DNA of 52,500 nucleotides from Paratrimastix pyriformis (GCA_027972325.1 JAPMOS010000036.1:218351-270850); one strand, 5' to 3'. Shown: positions 1 to 28,548, numbered from the stretch's first letter. The notes: generated by a model not told the origin, from the sequence alone. A program made the numbers and translations.

Positions 1-152
1 CCCCCCGTTGTGCCGGTTCGATTCCACCTTCAGAATGCTCTCATCCAATCATCATCATCATCACCACCATCCAATCATCATCATCATCATCCAATCATCC
101 AATCATCATCACCATCATCAGCATCACCATCATTATCATCCACCATCATCAC

Positions 153-187
<35 letters not shown>

Positions 188-250
188 CCATCCAATCATC
201 ATCGCCGAATGATTCGATCACACCCCTTCCCCCTCCGCTGCTCCCCGCAG
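1..250 (+). repeat. Left-edge intron of the Piezo gene with CAT array
   Basis: The window opens inside an intron that ends at the CAG acceptor 248-250. From about 41 to 200 it is built of CAT/ATC triplets with interspersed CCAATCATC units. The many His, Ser and Ile runs that can be translated here are artefacts of the triplet repeat. Nothing else is recognisable. Confidence 0.85.
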
Positions 251-14249
<13,999 letters not shown>

Positions 14250-14860
14250 ACTCAAAAGGCACGCCCTGGGGCTGGGGCGTGCCTCCGTTCTTCTTTCTGG
14301 AAGGGAGCCCCCAAAACCGTGACGCGATTTTATGTTTTGGGGGGGTTTTGTTGTGGTGGTGGTGGTGTTGGTGTGTGTTGTGTGAGTTGTGTACGTCCGT
14401 ACTATCGCTCGTTTTTCTTTTTCACGATGATTTCGCCTCCGCCCCCTCTTCTCTTCCTCCGCTCTGCATTCCACCCCTCCCCCCCCCCCCCCCCACACAC
14501 ACACACACACACACACAATCCCCCCTTCCCCCAGCATCCTGACATCACGCCCTCCCTCCTCCCAGAGGCGAGTTCCTGGTGTCCAATTCGTACTGCGTGC
14601 CTGGGCTCACTGCAATTTTCATTGGCATGAAGAGCCTCTGCCCACCTTCCGGGGTTACCCCAGACGACAGACGAGTGAGCGATTTCAACATTGCTGACAC
14701 GAAGAGAGCCTCTGCCCACCTTCCGGGGTTACCCCAGACGACAGACGAGTGAGCGATTATGGCCAGAGCGCCTGTGGAATGCGACTTGGGGGGGGGGGGG
14801 GGGGGGGTGGAGTTGAAGCTTCCTACGGTGGGTCTGAACGAAGGAGGTGATGAAGGTTTA
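14250..14860. repeat. Intergenic stretch with duplicated 55-bp block
   Basis: No convincing gene lies between the Piezo stop and 15162. A C run with CACACA (14476-14516) is followed by two copies (about 14631-14690 and 14704-14757) of a block with CCTCTGCCCACCTTCCGGGG and ACAGACGAGTGAGCGATT. A G run covers about 14790-14808. Confidence 0.7.
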
Positions 14861-14864
14861 AAGG

Positions 14865-14975
14865 GCCAGCAGAAGCTTCCTGTGGTGGCCATGCGGGGTA
14901 TGAAGGAGGGGATGGAAGATGGGGGGGATGAGGGGCCAGGCGCAGCTTCCTGTGGTCATGCGGGGTGGAGGGGGG
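14865..14975 (-). pseudogene. Ectopic fragment of F-box/LRR intron-exon junction
   Basis: Read on the minus strand, this contains TCATCCCCCCCATCTTCCAT, CCCCTCCTTCATACCCCGCA, GGCCACCACAG and GAAGCTTCTGCTGGCCC, which matches intron 2 and the start of exon 3 of the F-box/LRR gene at 31210-31290, 16 kb away. A second partial copy of the junction (TGACCACAGGAAGCTGCGCC) lies at about 14940-14960. It carries the acceptor and about 15 coding bases only, so it is a dispersed splice-junction fragment and not a gene. Confidence 0.72.
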
Positions 14976-15161
14976 GGGGGGGCAGATCGGGGACCGGGTG
15001 ATGAAGTGGGCGGAGAATTGAGGATAGGGTAAGTCTTTTTGGTCATTTTTCTTTCTCCTGGAATCCTGAGTGAGCCTAACAGTGAGCGTAGCGTGTGCGA
15101 CCTCAGCTCAGCCGCTTTGATCGCTCCCTCCTTTGGGGTGATCTTTCCTCGTCCGAATCTC

Positions 15162-15935
15162 ATGGATTCTGCTCATCAAAAGGAAACCGATCCTTTGCTG
15201 TCCATGACCGCTCCACCTCCACCTCCATCTGAACTTTCTGCGAAGCCAACTGCGACTCTTGACGAAAGGACGCGACGTACGAAGATGTTGGAGTTGCTCG
15301 TCGCCCTGATTTGCGGGATGCTATTTGGATTCGGCATGGTCGTGAGTTCCATGACTCTGCCTCAGCGTGTGCTGGGGTCCGCCATTTCTCTCCTCCTTCT
15401 CGTCACCCTTTTTCCCACCGCAGATTTCTCAACATCTTTCGGTCTTGGGACCCAACTCTGATCTTTGTGATGGGTGTTGCGGACGCGATTAACCTTGTTC
15501 TTTTCCGCTTTATTTTGAAACGGGTCTGCCATGGAGTTTGTATCATCGCAACATCATTTACAATTCCTCGTTCAGACCAAATCTGTCCTTTACTGCAAGC
15601 CCGGCCTCCCATCTAAGACTGCTCTGGACTGGCAAGTCATTGTTGGCCCCATTATTTTCGGTGTTGGATGGGGTCTCGCCGGCATCTGCCCTGGTCTGGT
15701 GTGGACATTGTGATCATTCCCTCGTTCAACCTTCTTTTCCCCTCGTGCAGCACCTGGGTTTGTCAACGTGGTCGTTGGTGCCTGGGATCTTTACATTTGG
15801 GTCATTGCCGTGATCGTTGGGATGTACCTCTTCAAGGGGTTCGACAAGTACGTCCTCCCCAAGGTCACGGCCGCGGTGAAGGGGCGGATGATGGCCCGCC
15901 GGTCGCTGAAAGTCGCTCCGACTCCTTCCGTATGA
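15162..15935 (+). CDS. YeeE/YedE-like (DUF6691) membrane protein, 205 aa
   Basis: Exons 15162-15376, 15424-15523, 15576-15693, 15751-15935 join in frame; the introns are 47, 52 and 57 nt with GTCCGC, GTCTGC and GTCTGG donors. After a Pro-rich head the protein has LICGMLFGFGMVVSSMTLP, RVLGFLNIFRSWDPTLIFVM, the second-half signature GPIIFGVGWGLAGICPG and a final hydrophobic segment VVVGAWDLYIWVIAVIVGMY. These are the two G-rich half-motifs of the YeeE/YedE family, whose characterised members import thiosulfate or related sulfur compounds; DUF6691 members are half-size. I infer a plasma or organelle membrane transporter-like role. The family is mainly bacterial, so ancient transfer followed by intron gain is possible. 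Codons are less GC-rich than in Piezo. Confidence 0.85.
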
Positions 15936-15971
15936 CGGCTGTGAGCCATCGATTGTTTTATTAGCCCGGTA

Positions 15972-15972
<1 letters not shown>

Positions 15973-16006
<34 letters not shown>
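15973..16006 (+). repeat. C34 homopolymer
   Basis: An uninterrupted C run separates the convergent ends of the DUF6691 gene and the minus-strand gene that ends at 16090. Length in the assembly may be unreliable. Confidence 0.9.
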
Positions 16007-16089
16007 ATCCCAATCCTCCAAGGATCGTTTAATTATTATTCTCATTTGCCGGCTTGGCCAACACCCACGAGCGATAAAGCTCCACCTCT

Positions 16090-17740
16090 TCAAAAAATGC
16101 CCGCGCCCTGTTCGTGGGGGAACACCGGGATGTCCTTGTCGCGGGACGCCGGGAGTGGTTCCGCGGATTGGCCAAGAGGTTGCGTGATGGGCTGGGGGGC
16201 GGCTTCGACTTTGGGGGCTTCCTCGAGGTTTCCATGACCTGGTTGTGGCTGCTGAGGTGCCTCGACAGGGTGCTGGACACCCTCAAGTGTCGCGGGACCT
16301 TCAGTCGATGGTTTGCCGGCCTGGACTTCCCCAGGGATGGTGGCTGCTTCTGGAGGTCCCATCCCCTCACCCCCCCTCTTCGAAAACGGGGGGGAAGTGA
16401 GTCGGGAAGGCAAAACGGGAGGAGGGACCTGAACCTCGCCAGGAATAGGTTGGCGAGCTTCCTCGTGAGGCTGCTACATTGGTTTGAGCATCAGATGAAA
16501 CCTCTCGGACGAAATGGGACCTGCGTTGTTACCTCTTCGGCGAGCATCTGAGGAACGAGACTCGGGGTCAATCGATGGCCTGGCGCCTGATGGTGAGTGA
16601 AAGTCGAGGAGGAGAGAGGAAGAAAAGGGTAAACCTCTTGTTTTCGTTCCCGGGATGCAGCAGGGTCGAAGGGGATGAGGTAGGGGCTCACGGAAGGCAG
16701 CCGCTTAGGCGAGAGGGGTGGCCGGATTAGCCTGCAGGGATCGACGAGGAGCGGTCAGACCTGTTGGTAGGGTTGCTGCTGTTGTTGGGGCGGAACTTGG
16801 GGCTGCTGTTGCCGTGCGGTCTCTGCCAAGACATCGGGCTGCGTGTTGTTTGTGCGCAACAGTCCTTGATCGGACGTTCCTTGGTCAAGAACCGGCGCAA
16901 CATGTGGCGAACGTTTGTCCGCAGGCACGGTTTGCGCTCCGGGCCCAGCATCGCCCTTGAAAATGATGGGGATGGGAATCACAGCAATGGGCTTGACGCC
17001 GAGATGGGGAAGGCTCCGGATTGTGGAGGTGGGACTCCGAGATGGGAGCTCCGGTTGTTGCCGGCCCTGTTGCTGTTGTTGTTGTTGGGACTGCTGGAAG
17101 GCCGCGAGGAGAGGATCGGGTTGTCCTGAGTTGGTGCGAAGGAACCCCTGGTCGGAGGTCCCTTGGTCTGGTGGCGCATGAAGAAAAAAAAAATGACGAA
17201 TGCGCGGAGAAGGCAAAAAGACCAAGGACTGGAAGAAGGCAGCGACCCAGAGTTGGTCCCGGGCGCTCCTGTTCTGCCGCCAAGGGCTGGCCCAACAAGG
17301 GCGCGGAGGGTGCAGTCGTTGGGGCCTGTCCCCTGGAAATCTCACCGGGCCGTGTCACGCGAAATGAGGCAGTGATGTGATCGAGCGAGGTCAGGATGAA
17401 GGCATTTTCGTCGATCTGCAGGCCACCTCCGTGAACCTGAGTCCGCCCAGAAGATGATGGGGACAGATGAGCGAGTGAGGTGGACCTTGGCTGTGAATGT
17501 AGGCTTCCCGATCAGCGGATACTTAAAGTTGATTCCAACCACTTCGCCAGGATCGCCTTCGAGCTCGACCGACCCTGACGCGCCAGAGATCCGACTCGTC
17601 TGAACACGAAACAACATTCCTTGTCGCCCCGGGGAAATAGGAAATGGGCCTTCGCCAAGTTGATGCCCAGTCTCCAAGTTCCAATTGCGAGGATGAAGGT
17701 ACGATGGAGTTGTGTTCACGATTTGCACGATGACTTCCAT
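16090..17740 (-). CDS. Beta-sandwich-like protein with P/Q-rich tail, 452 aa
   Basis: Six exons on the minus strand: 17486-17740, 17247-17436, 16761-17167, 16635-16703, 16533-16586, 16090-16473; introns are 48-79 nt and all phases agree. Residues 1 to about 115 look like a compact all-beta domain: VIVQIVNTTPSYL, PISPGRQGMLF, GVNFKYP-type NFKYPLIGKPTF and LTSLDHITASFRV. The pattern (N-terminal VNxT, then PG, then Y-P-x-x-G) recalls aegerolysin/ET79 and spherulin-2-like folds, but this is tentative. The remaining three quarters are low complexity with QQSQQQQQQQ, a repeated DQGTSDQG(F/L)LRTN motif and PGEVQ repeats, and no membrane segment. Start is the first ATG giving the domain; upstream exons are possible. 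Function unknown. Confidence 0.68.
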
Positions 17741-17971
17741 TCGAATTTTTCTCTTCCCAAAGGAGCATCGAAAAATTCGTGGTAGGAGAGTGAGAAATCA
17801 GATGGCTGCTGTCCGATATTGGCAGACCGTTGTGGTTGGGAGCGCTTTGGTTCGAGAACTTCCGGCACCATCTGACACGACAGGGTTGGACTGGCTTCGA
17901 CTCGATGTGATCTGAAACGGCGGCGTCAGTCGTACCCCGACTGAGACTCGACTTATTTCGCGCCTGTTGGC

Positions 17972-18625
17972 ATGGGTGAACCGGCTTGCTATCTCGCAAC
18001 AAACTTTTGCCTTTGTCTGCCGTGGGCCTTTGGCTGGCCGTGCTTTACGCCCCCGCTCTGCCCGACCGCGTGCGTTTGCTGTGGTGCCGCTCGCAGGACG
18101 CTCGGGGATCTCGATCGGCCCATTACCGGGTGTCGCCCGATGTGCTTTTTGTGCGATCCCAAAGAATTTAATCAGGATTGTACAACCGCCTGCTGCGCTT
18201 GCGTCCTTATGTCTGTCAATTTCCCTTCATTCTGAAAAGAGTTTTCAATGTGATTGTATTGCTCGCAGATCTGCCGGCGCCACCGCAAGCGTCGCGAATA
18301 CCATGGCGAACGACCATTGAGCAATCTCCCAGCATCGAATCCGGCTCCGCTTACCATATTTGTATTTCCCCTCTCTTTCGCCCTAAACATCGAACACGTC
18401 TTCTTGGTTGGCGCAACGACATTGGATTTGGAGCTTCCTGTTTTAAATGGCGCTGCGATCTCTCGATCCAGGTGGACAGAGGGGGGTCGTCAAAGATTGA
18501 GGCTGTCAACCCGTATTTTCCCAATCCCGCGTGATACTGGCCTGGGGCGGCGAGAAAGACAGCGCAGCAGTAACACGGACGAAAATAATGACCAAAAAAA
18601 AAAAGGAAGTTCCATTCGGGACTGA
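17972..18625 (+). CDS. Cys-rich hypothetical protein, 195 aa
   Basis: Two exons, 17972-18202 and 18269-18625, with a 66-nt intron (GTCCTT...CGCAG), join in frame. The first exon encodes a strikingly Cys-rich region (about 18 Cys in 77 residues: CLCLPWAF, CPTACVCCG, CFLCDP, CTTACCAC), followed by basic CRRHRKRREYHGE, a hydrophobic stretch APLTIFVFPLSFALNI and a polar tail. The CC-x-C pattern vaguely recalls PLAC8 or metal-binding proteins, but no family can be named. TGA is followed at once by ATAAA, forming an overlapping AATAAA. The intergenic 17741-17971 shows nothing notable; this gene and the minus-strand one diverge. Confidence 0.45.
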
Positions 18626-18649
18626 ATAAAGGGGTTCTTCAATCAGCAG

Positions 18650-18792
18650 GGGGTGGATCAGGGGGTGGATCAGGGGTGGATCAGGGGTGGATCAGGGGTG
18701 GATCAGGGGTGGATCAGGGGTGGATCAGGGGTGGATCAGGGGTGGATCAGGGAGTGGATCAGGGAGTGGATCAGGGAGTGGATCAGGGGAGT
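18650..18792 (+). repeat. GGTGGATCAGGG minisatellite
   Basis: About twelve units of 12-14 bp (GGGTGGATCAG with one to three extra G) run into a G23 homopolymer at 18793-18815. Confidence 0.95.
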
Positions 18793-18815
18793 GGGGGGGG
18801 GGGGGGGGGGGGGGG

Positions 18816-19372
18816 CATTTAAACGAACAAAAACAATCAATCATTTCAATGGGACGATGGACGGATCATAAGACTGAATTTTGAGTCAACCCAACCCCGG
18901 TGTGTGTCGCCACACACTGGGAGTGAGACTCGGAGAGAACCGCGGATGCCCAACGGAACCCCCCGTGTGCCGTCGAACCCAAAAGGGGGGAGACGCTCGA
19001 AGCGCGTCCCCCCCCACACGGGTGCGGTGGGGCAGAGGGGGAGGATGGGCAGAGAATACCGTGTGAAAGAGGGGGAGGGGGAGGGGGTGGGGTGGAAAAG
19101 ACGACATACACACACACACACAAAAAAAAAAAACCACACCAAAAAGGTGAATAACAACACCAACAAAAAAAATCAAAGAGAAGAGACAAATCAAAAAATC
19201 ATCATCACATCAATTAACAGCAACAACAAAGGCGTTGCCAAAAAAAAAAAATATGACGGAACACACGAAAAATGGAGAGAGAATTCGCGTTGTTCCAAAA
19301 ATAAATTTTGGAGCGGGTGAATGGTAATGCTGGCCCCCCCACACCCCTGCCTTCAGAAAAGAATGCCGGCGA
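18816..19372. other. Low-complexity intergenic region
   Basis: No gene seen. It holds G- and C-rich blocks (18890-19080), CACACACA next to an A run (19108-19132) and several A-rich stretches up to 19300. The SMYD-type gene ends at 19373 on the minus strand. Confidence 0.7.
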
Positions 19373-23577
<4,205 letters not shown>

Positions 23578-23707
23578 GGACTGTTGTTTTTGTTTGAGGT
23601 GGTTGAGTGATAGTGGCTGTCGCCTGTTGAACGCCGGCAGATGGGGGTCGGGTGCATTCGCCAAGGGGAGGCCTCACCTTGAAGTTGCCACTTGTTCGGA
23701 ACTTCAA

Positions 23708-23781
23708 GTCCGGGTGGTGTAGTCGGTTATCACATATGTCTCACACACATGAGGTCCTGGGTTCGAATCCCAGCTCGGACA
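23708..23781 (+). tRNA. tRNA-Val (CAC)
   Basis: Acceptor GTCCGGG/CTCGGAC (one G-T pair), A box TGGTGTAGTCGG, anticodon stem TATGT/ACATG with loop CTCACAC giving CAC at 23742-23744, T arm CTGGG-TTCGAAT-CCCAG, discriminator A. TTTTTT follows at 23785. Downstream, a GGCCGCAG acceptor-like site lies 44 nt away, directly before an ATG (23826), so it may also be intronic. Confidence 0.96.
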
Positions 23782-23825
23782 CATTTTTTGCATCACCAAC
23801 CCTACCTCCTCTGTGTTGGCCGCAG

Positions 23826-24251
23826 ATGTCGACTAAAGACGACCACAGCCTGACTGGCCTCGCCCCCTGCTGTCCCTCTTGTCCCCTGGGTGTGCATCTG
23901 CTGCTTCTCTGCTTCCCCTGGGGACCATCGCCGCCTGGGTCCTGGGCCCGTGTCCTGCGACCTCCGGTCGGCTCATCCCGACGAACCGAACCCACCCCCA
24001 CCAACCCTTCCCGATGCATCGGCCACCCGGCAATATCAGACGAGTGGGGGGGGGGGGGGGAGGGGGGGGGGGGGGGCTGGGGCGATCATCATCGGGCGGG
24101 ACCTCTCCCCCTCGATGTCCCCCAACATCAGGATGGTTTCGAGGCCCTCGAGCAGGGGACGCGGAAGCTTTGCTTTGTGAAATCTCAACTGGCTGATGAG
24201 GGTTTCAAGAGGGCGTTGCTCGTGGACGTCGCCAAACACGTTTTCTACTAA
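23826..24251 (+). other. Possible small gene after tRNA-Val
   Basis: An ATG immediately follows a CCGCAG acceptor-like site and opens a frame MSTKDDHSLTGLAPCCPSCP with a hydrophobic stretch, running to TAA at 24251. It crosses G runs at 24046-24076, and a minus-strand frame with natural-looking protein sequence (VFGDVHEQRPLETLISQLRF) overlaps its second half. I cannot tell which, if either, is real. Confidence 0.2.
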
Positions 24252-24510
24252 CGACTTCGCGAAAATCCAAATCGGGTGTGGTGGTTTCGTGATCTCTGCG
24301 AACAGGCCGCCGGGGGTGCGGGTGAAGAAAAGAAAAGAAGAAGGAACAAAAGACAGAGGCTCCACCAGCACATGGTGGGCCGAATTTCTTTCTGCACCCC
24401 GATCAATATCCTCCGTGCGAAATGCGAGAAAAAATCAGGGGGAGGCCAATGGGCATCGAATTTCAAATGGCTTCGCGAAGTCGTCGAATCGATCACGAAA
24501 CCACACACCG
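24036..24510 (-). other. Possible minus-strand hypothetical coding segment
   Basis: Minus-strand frames with ordinary composition, FDAHWPPPDFFSHFARRILI (about 24400-24460) and KSLVENVFGDVHEQRPLETL onward to a Pro run (24090-24270), suggest exons of an unrecognised gene. I could not find a splice that joins them, nor a start codon. The Pro run reads through the plus-strand G homopolymers. Confidence 0.28.
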
Positions 24511-24590
24511 ACGCTAACTGGAGTTAATTAGTTCGTTGCCGGTTACACCCTGGTTAACAAACCCAAGAAACAAACTTGCGACCGACTGTT

Positions 24591-25583
24591 ATGGAGAAAC
24601 CAATGTTCCAGCTACCCTGTAAGAAGCACGTGGCCAGCGCCTCATGCCTCATGCAGAATGCGATGCAGTGCCCTCACTGCTCGCGCCCGCAACAAGTCCG
24701 CTCTCATCTTTCTTGTGACCTTACCCAAGGCATCTCGTTTTTCTTTAGGTCTTTGTTTTCATCGACGATTCAGCTTTTCGGAAGGCAGCCCGCGAGGCAG
24801 TTCCCCTGCCAAACACCGAGGATCCACTTCCCATCGCATTTGTCCCTCCGCGATATGACCTCGTGGTGCGGCCGCTCGTCGGCGACCGCATCTTTGGGTG
24901 CGCTTGCCTGATTGTCAACGATCCTCAGCCCTGCGAAGGCTACTTTTCCAAGATGGAAGAGATGGGGTGCACCATCGCCCGCTATCCGCTCCACTTCAAT
25001 GAAACGGACCTAGCAACGGAGACCTTCAAAAGGGTGACGAGCGGGCCCCTGACCCCCGGGGTTGATGGTGTTATTGTCTTGGTTACGGTCTGTTGATTTT
25101 TCCATCACTTTCTTCACACCGGCTCAAAATTGTGTGGATTGTCGGTGGATCCATTCCCCCTGCGGTTATTCCCACTTCCAGGGCGATCGTGAGCTGCGCC
25201 CCGCGGCCCAATCCATCCTCGAACTAGCCGAAAAGCGGGGCCTGAGATCTCGCTGGACGGTTGAGATCTACACCTGCCGGGCGGTTGAAGCCGCACCCGC
25301 ACCCACCGAACCCCAGCCCCAGCCCCCAGTGGGCTTTCGTCTGCACAACCTCGATCCGGACTTCCTCCGGCGGTACTGCTGGCCTGACCCGCGGCATCCC
25401 GTGCCCATCTGCCCCCCTGGCGATCGGTGTGACCAGTGCCATCGGGCCCACGTCCCCACGGCCAAGTGCCCCGACCGGTTCCACGCCCTGTGCTACGAGT
25501 GTTTGGTGGCCGCCTCGATGACCTGCCCCATCTGCTCTCCGCCACCCCCTGAGGTCACCAGTGAGCAGGTCCGCACGCTATAA
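24591..25583 (+). CDS. NYN/PIN-like nuclease-domain protein with C-terminal zinc finger, 281 aa
   Basis: Exons 24591-24695, 24749-25087, 25182-25583 join in frame; introns of 53 and 94 nt. An N-terminal Cys pair (CPHC) precedes the domain. The fold signature is VFVFIDDSAF (first catalytic Asp, residues about 36-45), GVDGVIVLVT then GDRELRPAAQSILELAEKRG, corresponding to the SGDxDF strand-helix of NYN domains (LabA-like, related to PIN nucleases acting on RNA). The C-terminus has CDQCHRAH, CPDRFHALCYEC and CPICSP, a RING-like zinc-binding arrangement. I infer a metal-dependent endoribonuclease coupled to zinc binding. TAA lies in CTATAAAC. It is followed by a related gene at 25851, suggesting tandem duplication. 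Confidence 0.72.
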
Positions 25584-25679
25584 ACTCTCCCCCCTTTTTT
25601 TTTTTTGACAGACCATGTTTGCGCAAAACCCACTCGAGAATTCCGATCGCTTGTCATTTTGACACGGTTGGGGCCTCAT

Positions 25680-25848
25680 GCCGTGATATTTTTCCCGTTG
25701 TTGACCTCATGTTGTTCGATTTTTCCCTTTGTTGACCTCATGTTGCCATATTTTTCCCTTTGTTGACCTCATGTTGCCATATTTTTCCCATGTTGCCATA
25801 TTTTTCCCTTTGTTGACCTCATGTTGCCATATTTTTCCCTTTTTCTGT
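25680..25848 (+). repeat. 31-bp tandem repeat before an NYN gene acceptor
   Basis: About five units made of TTTTTCCCTTTGTTGACCTC and ATGTTGCCATA lead into TTTTTCTGTAG. Each unit contains its own pyrimidine tract, so this resembles duplicated polypyrimidine tracts. Confidence 0.85.
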
Positions 25849-25850
25849 AG

Positions 25851-27296
25851 GTGTTCGTCTATGTTGATTACCACCCCCTCAACGGCACATGCTGCCACGA
25901 AGCCGCATCTGTCCAGGGCTTCCCGGAACCCGACGAGGTCAAGCCATCCCGAGGCGGCCCCATGCCCGTTCGCAAGACCGATGGCCGCATCCGATTCGAC
26001 CTGATTCGGCTGTCCCGCTTCGTGGGCCAGCTCACGGCCAGCCCCGTTGCCGAGCGGCACCTGTTCTGGTCCAAGGATGACCCGAAACCCATCTCGAATG
26101 ACGCCACGGAGGAGGAGGCTGCCGCTGCCGCCCAGCCGCAGACAGACGACACCTGGTTCTCCCACACCTTCCAGCCTGGCAAGGAGGCCCCCAGCGGGAC
26201 GGGCGATCGGAGGCAGGTTCCCACGGCCCTGATTGGGGCTGTGATGGACCGGATGACGCGGCCCCTGCCGCGCGGTGTGCGCGGAGTCATCGCCCTGTTT
26301 GGAAGTCCGTCCCCATCATCATCATCATCATCATCATCCAATCATCATCCAATCATCATCATCATCCAGTCATCATCATCATCCAGTCATCATCATCAAA
26401 CCCATTGCATGTTCCTGCTCACTCACCAGATCAGACACGGATTCCTGTTCTCGCCATTTCAATCATCAACAGCATTTCATATGTTCCTGCTCACTCACCA
26501 GATCAATCATTTTTGATCAATCATTTTTCCCTGTGTGCTTGGCTGCTTACAGACACGAATTCCTGTCTCCCGCTGATCGAGTACTTCCGCCAGGCCAGCC
26601 CGCCCCACTGGCGCCTTCAAATCTACGCTGTCGACTCTCTTCTCGCTCAACTCCCCGCCTGCCCCAACGTCCAGCTCGTTCGCCTGCCCCTGGAGGCCTG
26701 GCTGATGACGGACGACCTCGATACCCAGGCCGCTTCCTTCCTCTACAAGAACCACTTCCACCTGCCGTCCAACCAGGCCACCCTGAGCAAGGCCCTGCTC
26801 GCCCCCCAGCCGGCCACCGGGGTCGCCACAGCCCTGGGTGTCGGTTCGCTGCCCATTGTCGGCGTGTTCTTCGATCAACCATTCCCGACCGACCGCCGCA
26901 TTGACTGGCCTGCGTACATGCGCCACATTGACCAGGCAGTGCACAGCCCCGTCGTCATGACCTGGCCCAGGCGTGTGACGGGCATCGGGGCTGACGGCAA
27001 GGAGATTGATGAATTTCCGACCAATATGGTGCTGCTTGTCTTCAAGCAGCTGCCCCGCCGCAAGGTGTGCCTCACCGGGGTTCCTGAAGCACGTCCGTTC
27101 TGCCCCCTCATCACCAAAAAAAAAACAGAAGCGTCCATCATCATCATCTCATCATCCTCCTCATCCAATCATCTAAATCAACGTCATCATCATCATCAAC
27201 AACGTCAACATCATCATCATCATCATCATCATCATCCAATCATCCAATCATCATCATCATCCAATCATCCAATCATCATCATCAGCATCATCATCC

Positions 27297-27378
<82 letters not shown>

Positions 27379-27393
27379 TAATCATCATCATCT

Positions 27394-27446
<53 letters not shown>

Positions 27447-28433
27447 CTTCATCATCATCATCATCATCATCACCACTTCATCATCCATCATCCAATCATC
27501 ATCATCATCATCATCATCCCAACCATCCCAATCATCCCAATCTCCTCGTTTCCTGCTCGCAGTCCGCCAGTGGTCGATCCGCGATGGCGACGAGTGCTTC
27601 TCGGTGTCCGATCGGGGTGCGATTGAGGTGCTGCGGGGCCGGGAGAACCCCCTGCCCCATTCGCTGCATGGCCACAGGGTGGGGGTGCGCACGCTGCCTC
27701 GCAAGCCCTCGGTTGACCAGAATAGGCCCATGGTCGCCTTCACCAGCACCATGCGCTTCCTCTCGGTCCGTTCAAACGCCCGCCAGAGAGAACGCGAACG
27801 TGTGTTTTGTGTTCACGGGAATCTTCTGCTGATTGATGATTGGATGATGATGATGACTGGTGATGATGACTGGTGATGGGACTGGTGATGACTGGTGATG
27901 ACTGGTGATGATGATGCAATCCAATGAATAGAGGTCCGGCCCCTTCTTCACATGACGACGCGGATTCAACCCCTCCAGTTCTCCATCATTCACACCTCAC
28001 CATCCCCTGCCCTCACGGACACACACACATCACACAGCAAACGGGGATGGCCATTGAACTGAACGACCTCTGGATTGACCACGAGAAAGTCTACACGGGC
28101 CTTGTGGGCACCCTCATGCCCAACGAGATGTCCATCGCTGATGCAGCCCGCATCATCGCCGCCATGCCTGCTCCCACCACCGCCACCTGGGTCACCGCCC
28201 CGGCCACTGCTGCCCCGCTTGCCGTGCCCAAGCCGACCGTGGTCATGACCTGGGACCAGATGCTGTCCACCCCGTATCCGGCCCTGATCTGGGGCCCGTG
28301 GGGCGACCGACATAACGTCATGCACCAGACATTCGGCCCGGCCAAGTTCATGCCACCGCCCACGGGGCGCTGCCCCGGATGCGGGTGCTGCGCGCCGCCC
28401 CAAGCCCCTGCTGCTGGGTCTGTAGATATATGA
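25851..28433 (+). CDS. Second NYN-like domain protein, about 530 aa, 5' end not found
   Basis: Exons 25851-26304, 26553-27092, 27563-27765, 28038-28433 join in frame to TGA; the first coding exon upstream could not be fixed (an ATG at 25615 is one candidate). It begins VFVYVDYHPLNG, parallel to VFVFIDDSAF of the preceding gene and preceded by an intron at the same place. The second signature, GVIALFGNTNSCLPLIEYF, aligns with the GDxDFLP strand but has Asn and Cys where acidic residues are expected, so catalysis is doubtful. The remainder (RRIDWPAYMRHIDQAVHS, VRQ/LRQWSIRDGDECFS) is unrecognised; the C-terminus has RCPGCGCC. The two genes look like a tandem pair in which this one has diverged. 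Confidence 0.62.
26315..26552 (+). repeat. CAT array and acceptor echo in the second NYN gene
   Basis: Intron 26305-26552 has CAT/ATCCAGTC repeats (26315-26398), then two copies of TGTTCCTGCTCACTCACCAG (26409, 26482). AGACACGGATTCCTGTTCTC at 26431 mirrors the exon start AGACACGAATTCCTGTCTCC at 26551. Confidence 0.8.
27135..27520 (+). repeat. CAT array in the second NYN gene
   Basis: Intron 27093-27562 is mostly CAT with CCAATCATC, CATCTAATC and CACTTCATC variants. The following intron 27766-28037 carries GATGATGACTGGT units (27840-27915) and CACACACATCACACAG at its 3' end. Confidence 0.9.
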
Positions 28434-28477
28434 TATGACACACCCCCGGTTTAATTTGTCGTTTTCGGTGTGTCACT

Positions 28478-28548
28478 GGTGCCTGTGGTCTGGACTGACT
28501 TGTCGTCACAAACGTCTGAGGTTCGATTCCCCGCGCCCCCGAAACATT
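28478..28548 (+). pseudogene. tRNA-like remnant
   Basis: It has a good B box (GAGGTTCGATTCCCC) and an A-box-like TGGTCTGGACTGA, followed 7 nt later by a TTTTTT run, but the acceptor strands do not pair and no standard anticodon arm forms. Like the real tRNAs it is followed, 55 nt downstream, by a pyrimidine tract and an acceptor-like GCGCATAG. I read it as a decayed tRNA gene. Confidence 0.35.

Noticed and set aside
10-40. Partial tRNA at the left edge (GGTTCGATTCC, a B-box match)
   Set aside because: The flanking bases do not form a T stem and no A box or acceptor is visible; probably chance or too truncated to judge.
18904-19320. Basic 138-codon frame after the G run
   Set aside because: Low-complexity Lys, Asn and Thr sequence over A-rich DNA; no motif and no splice support.
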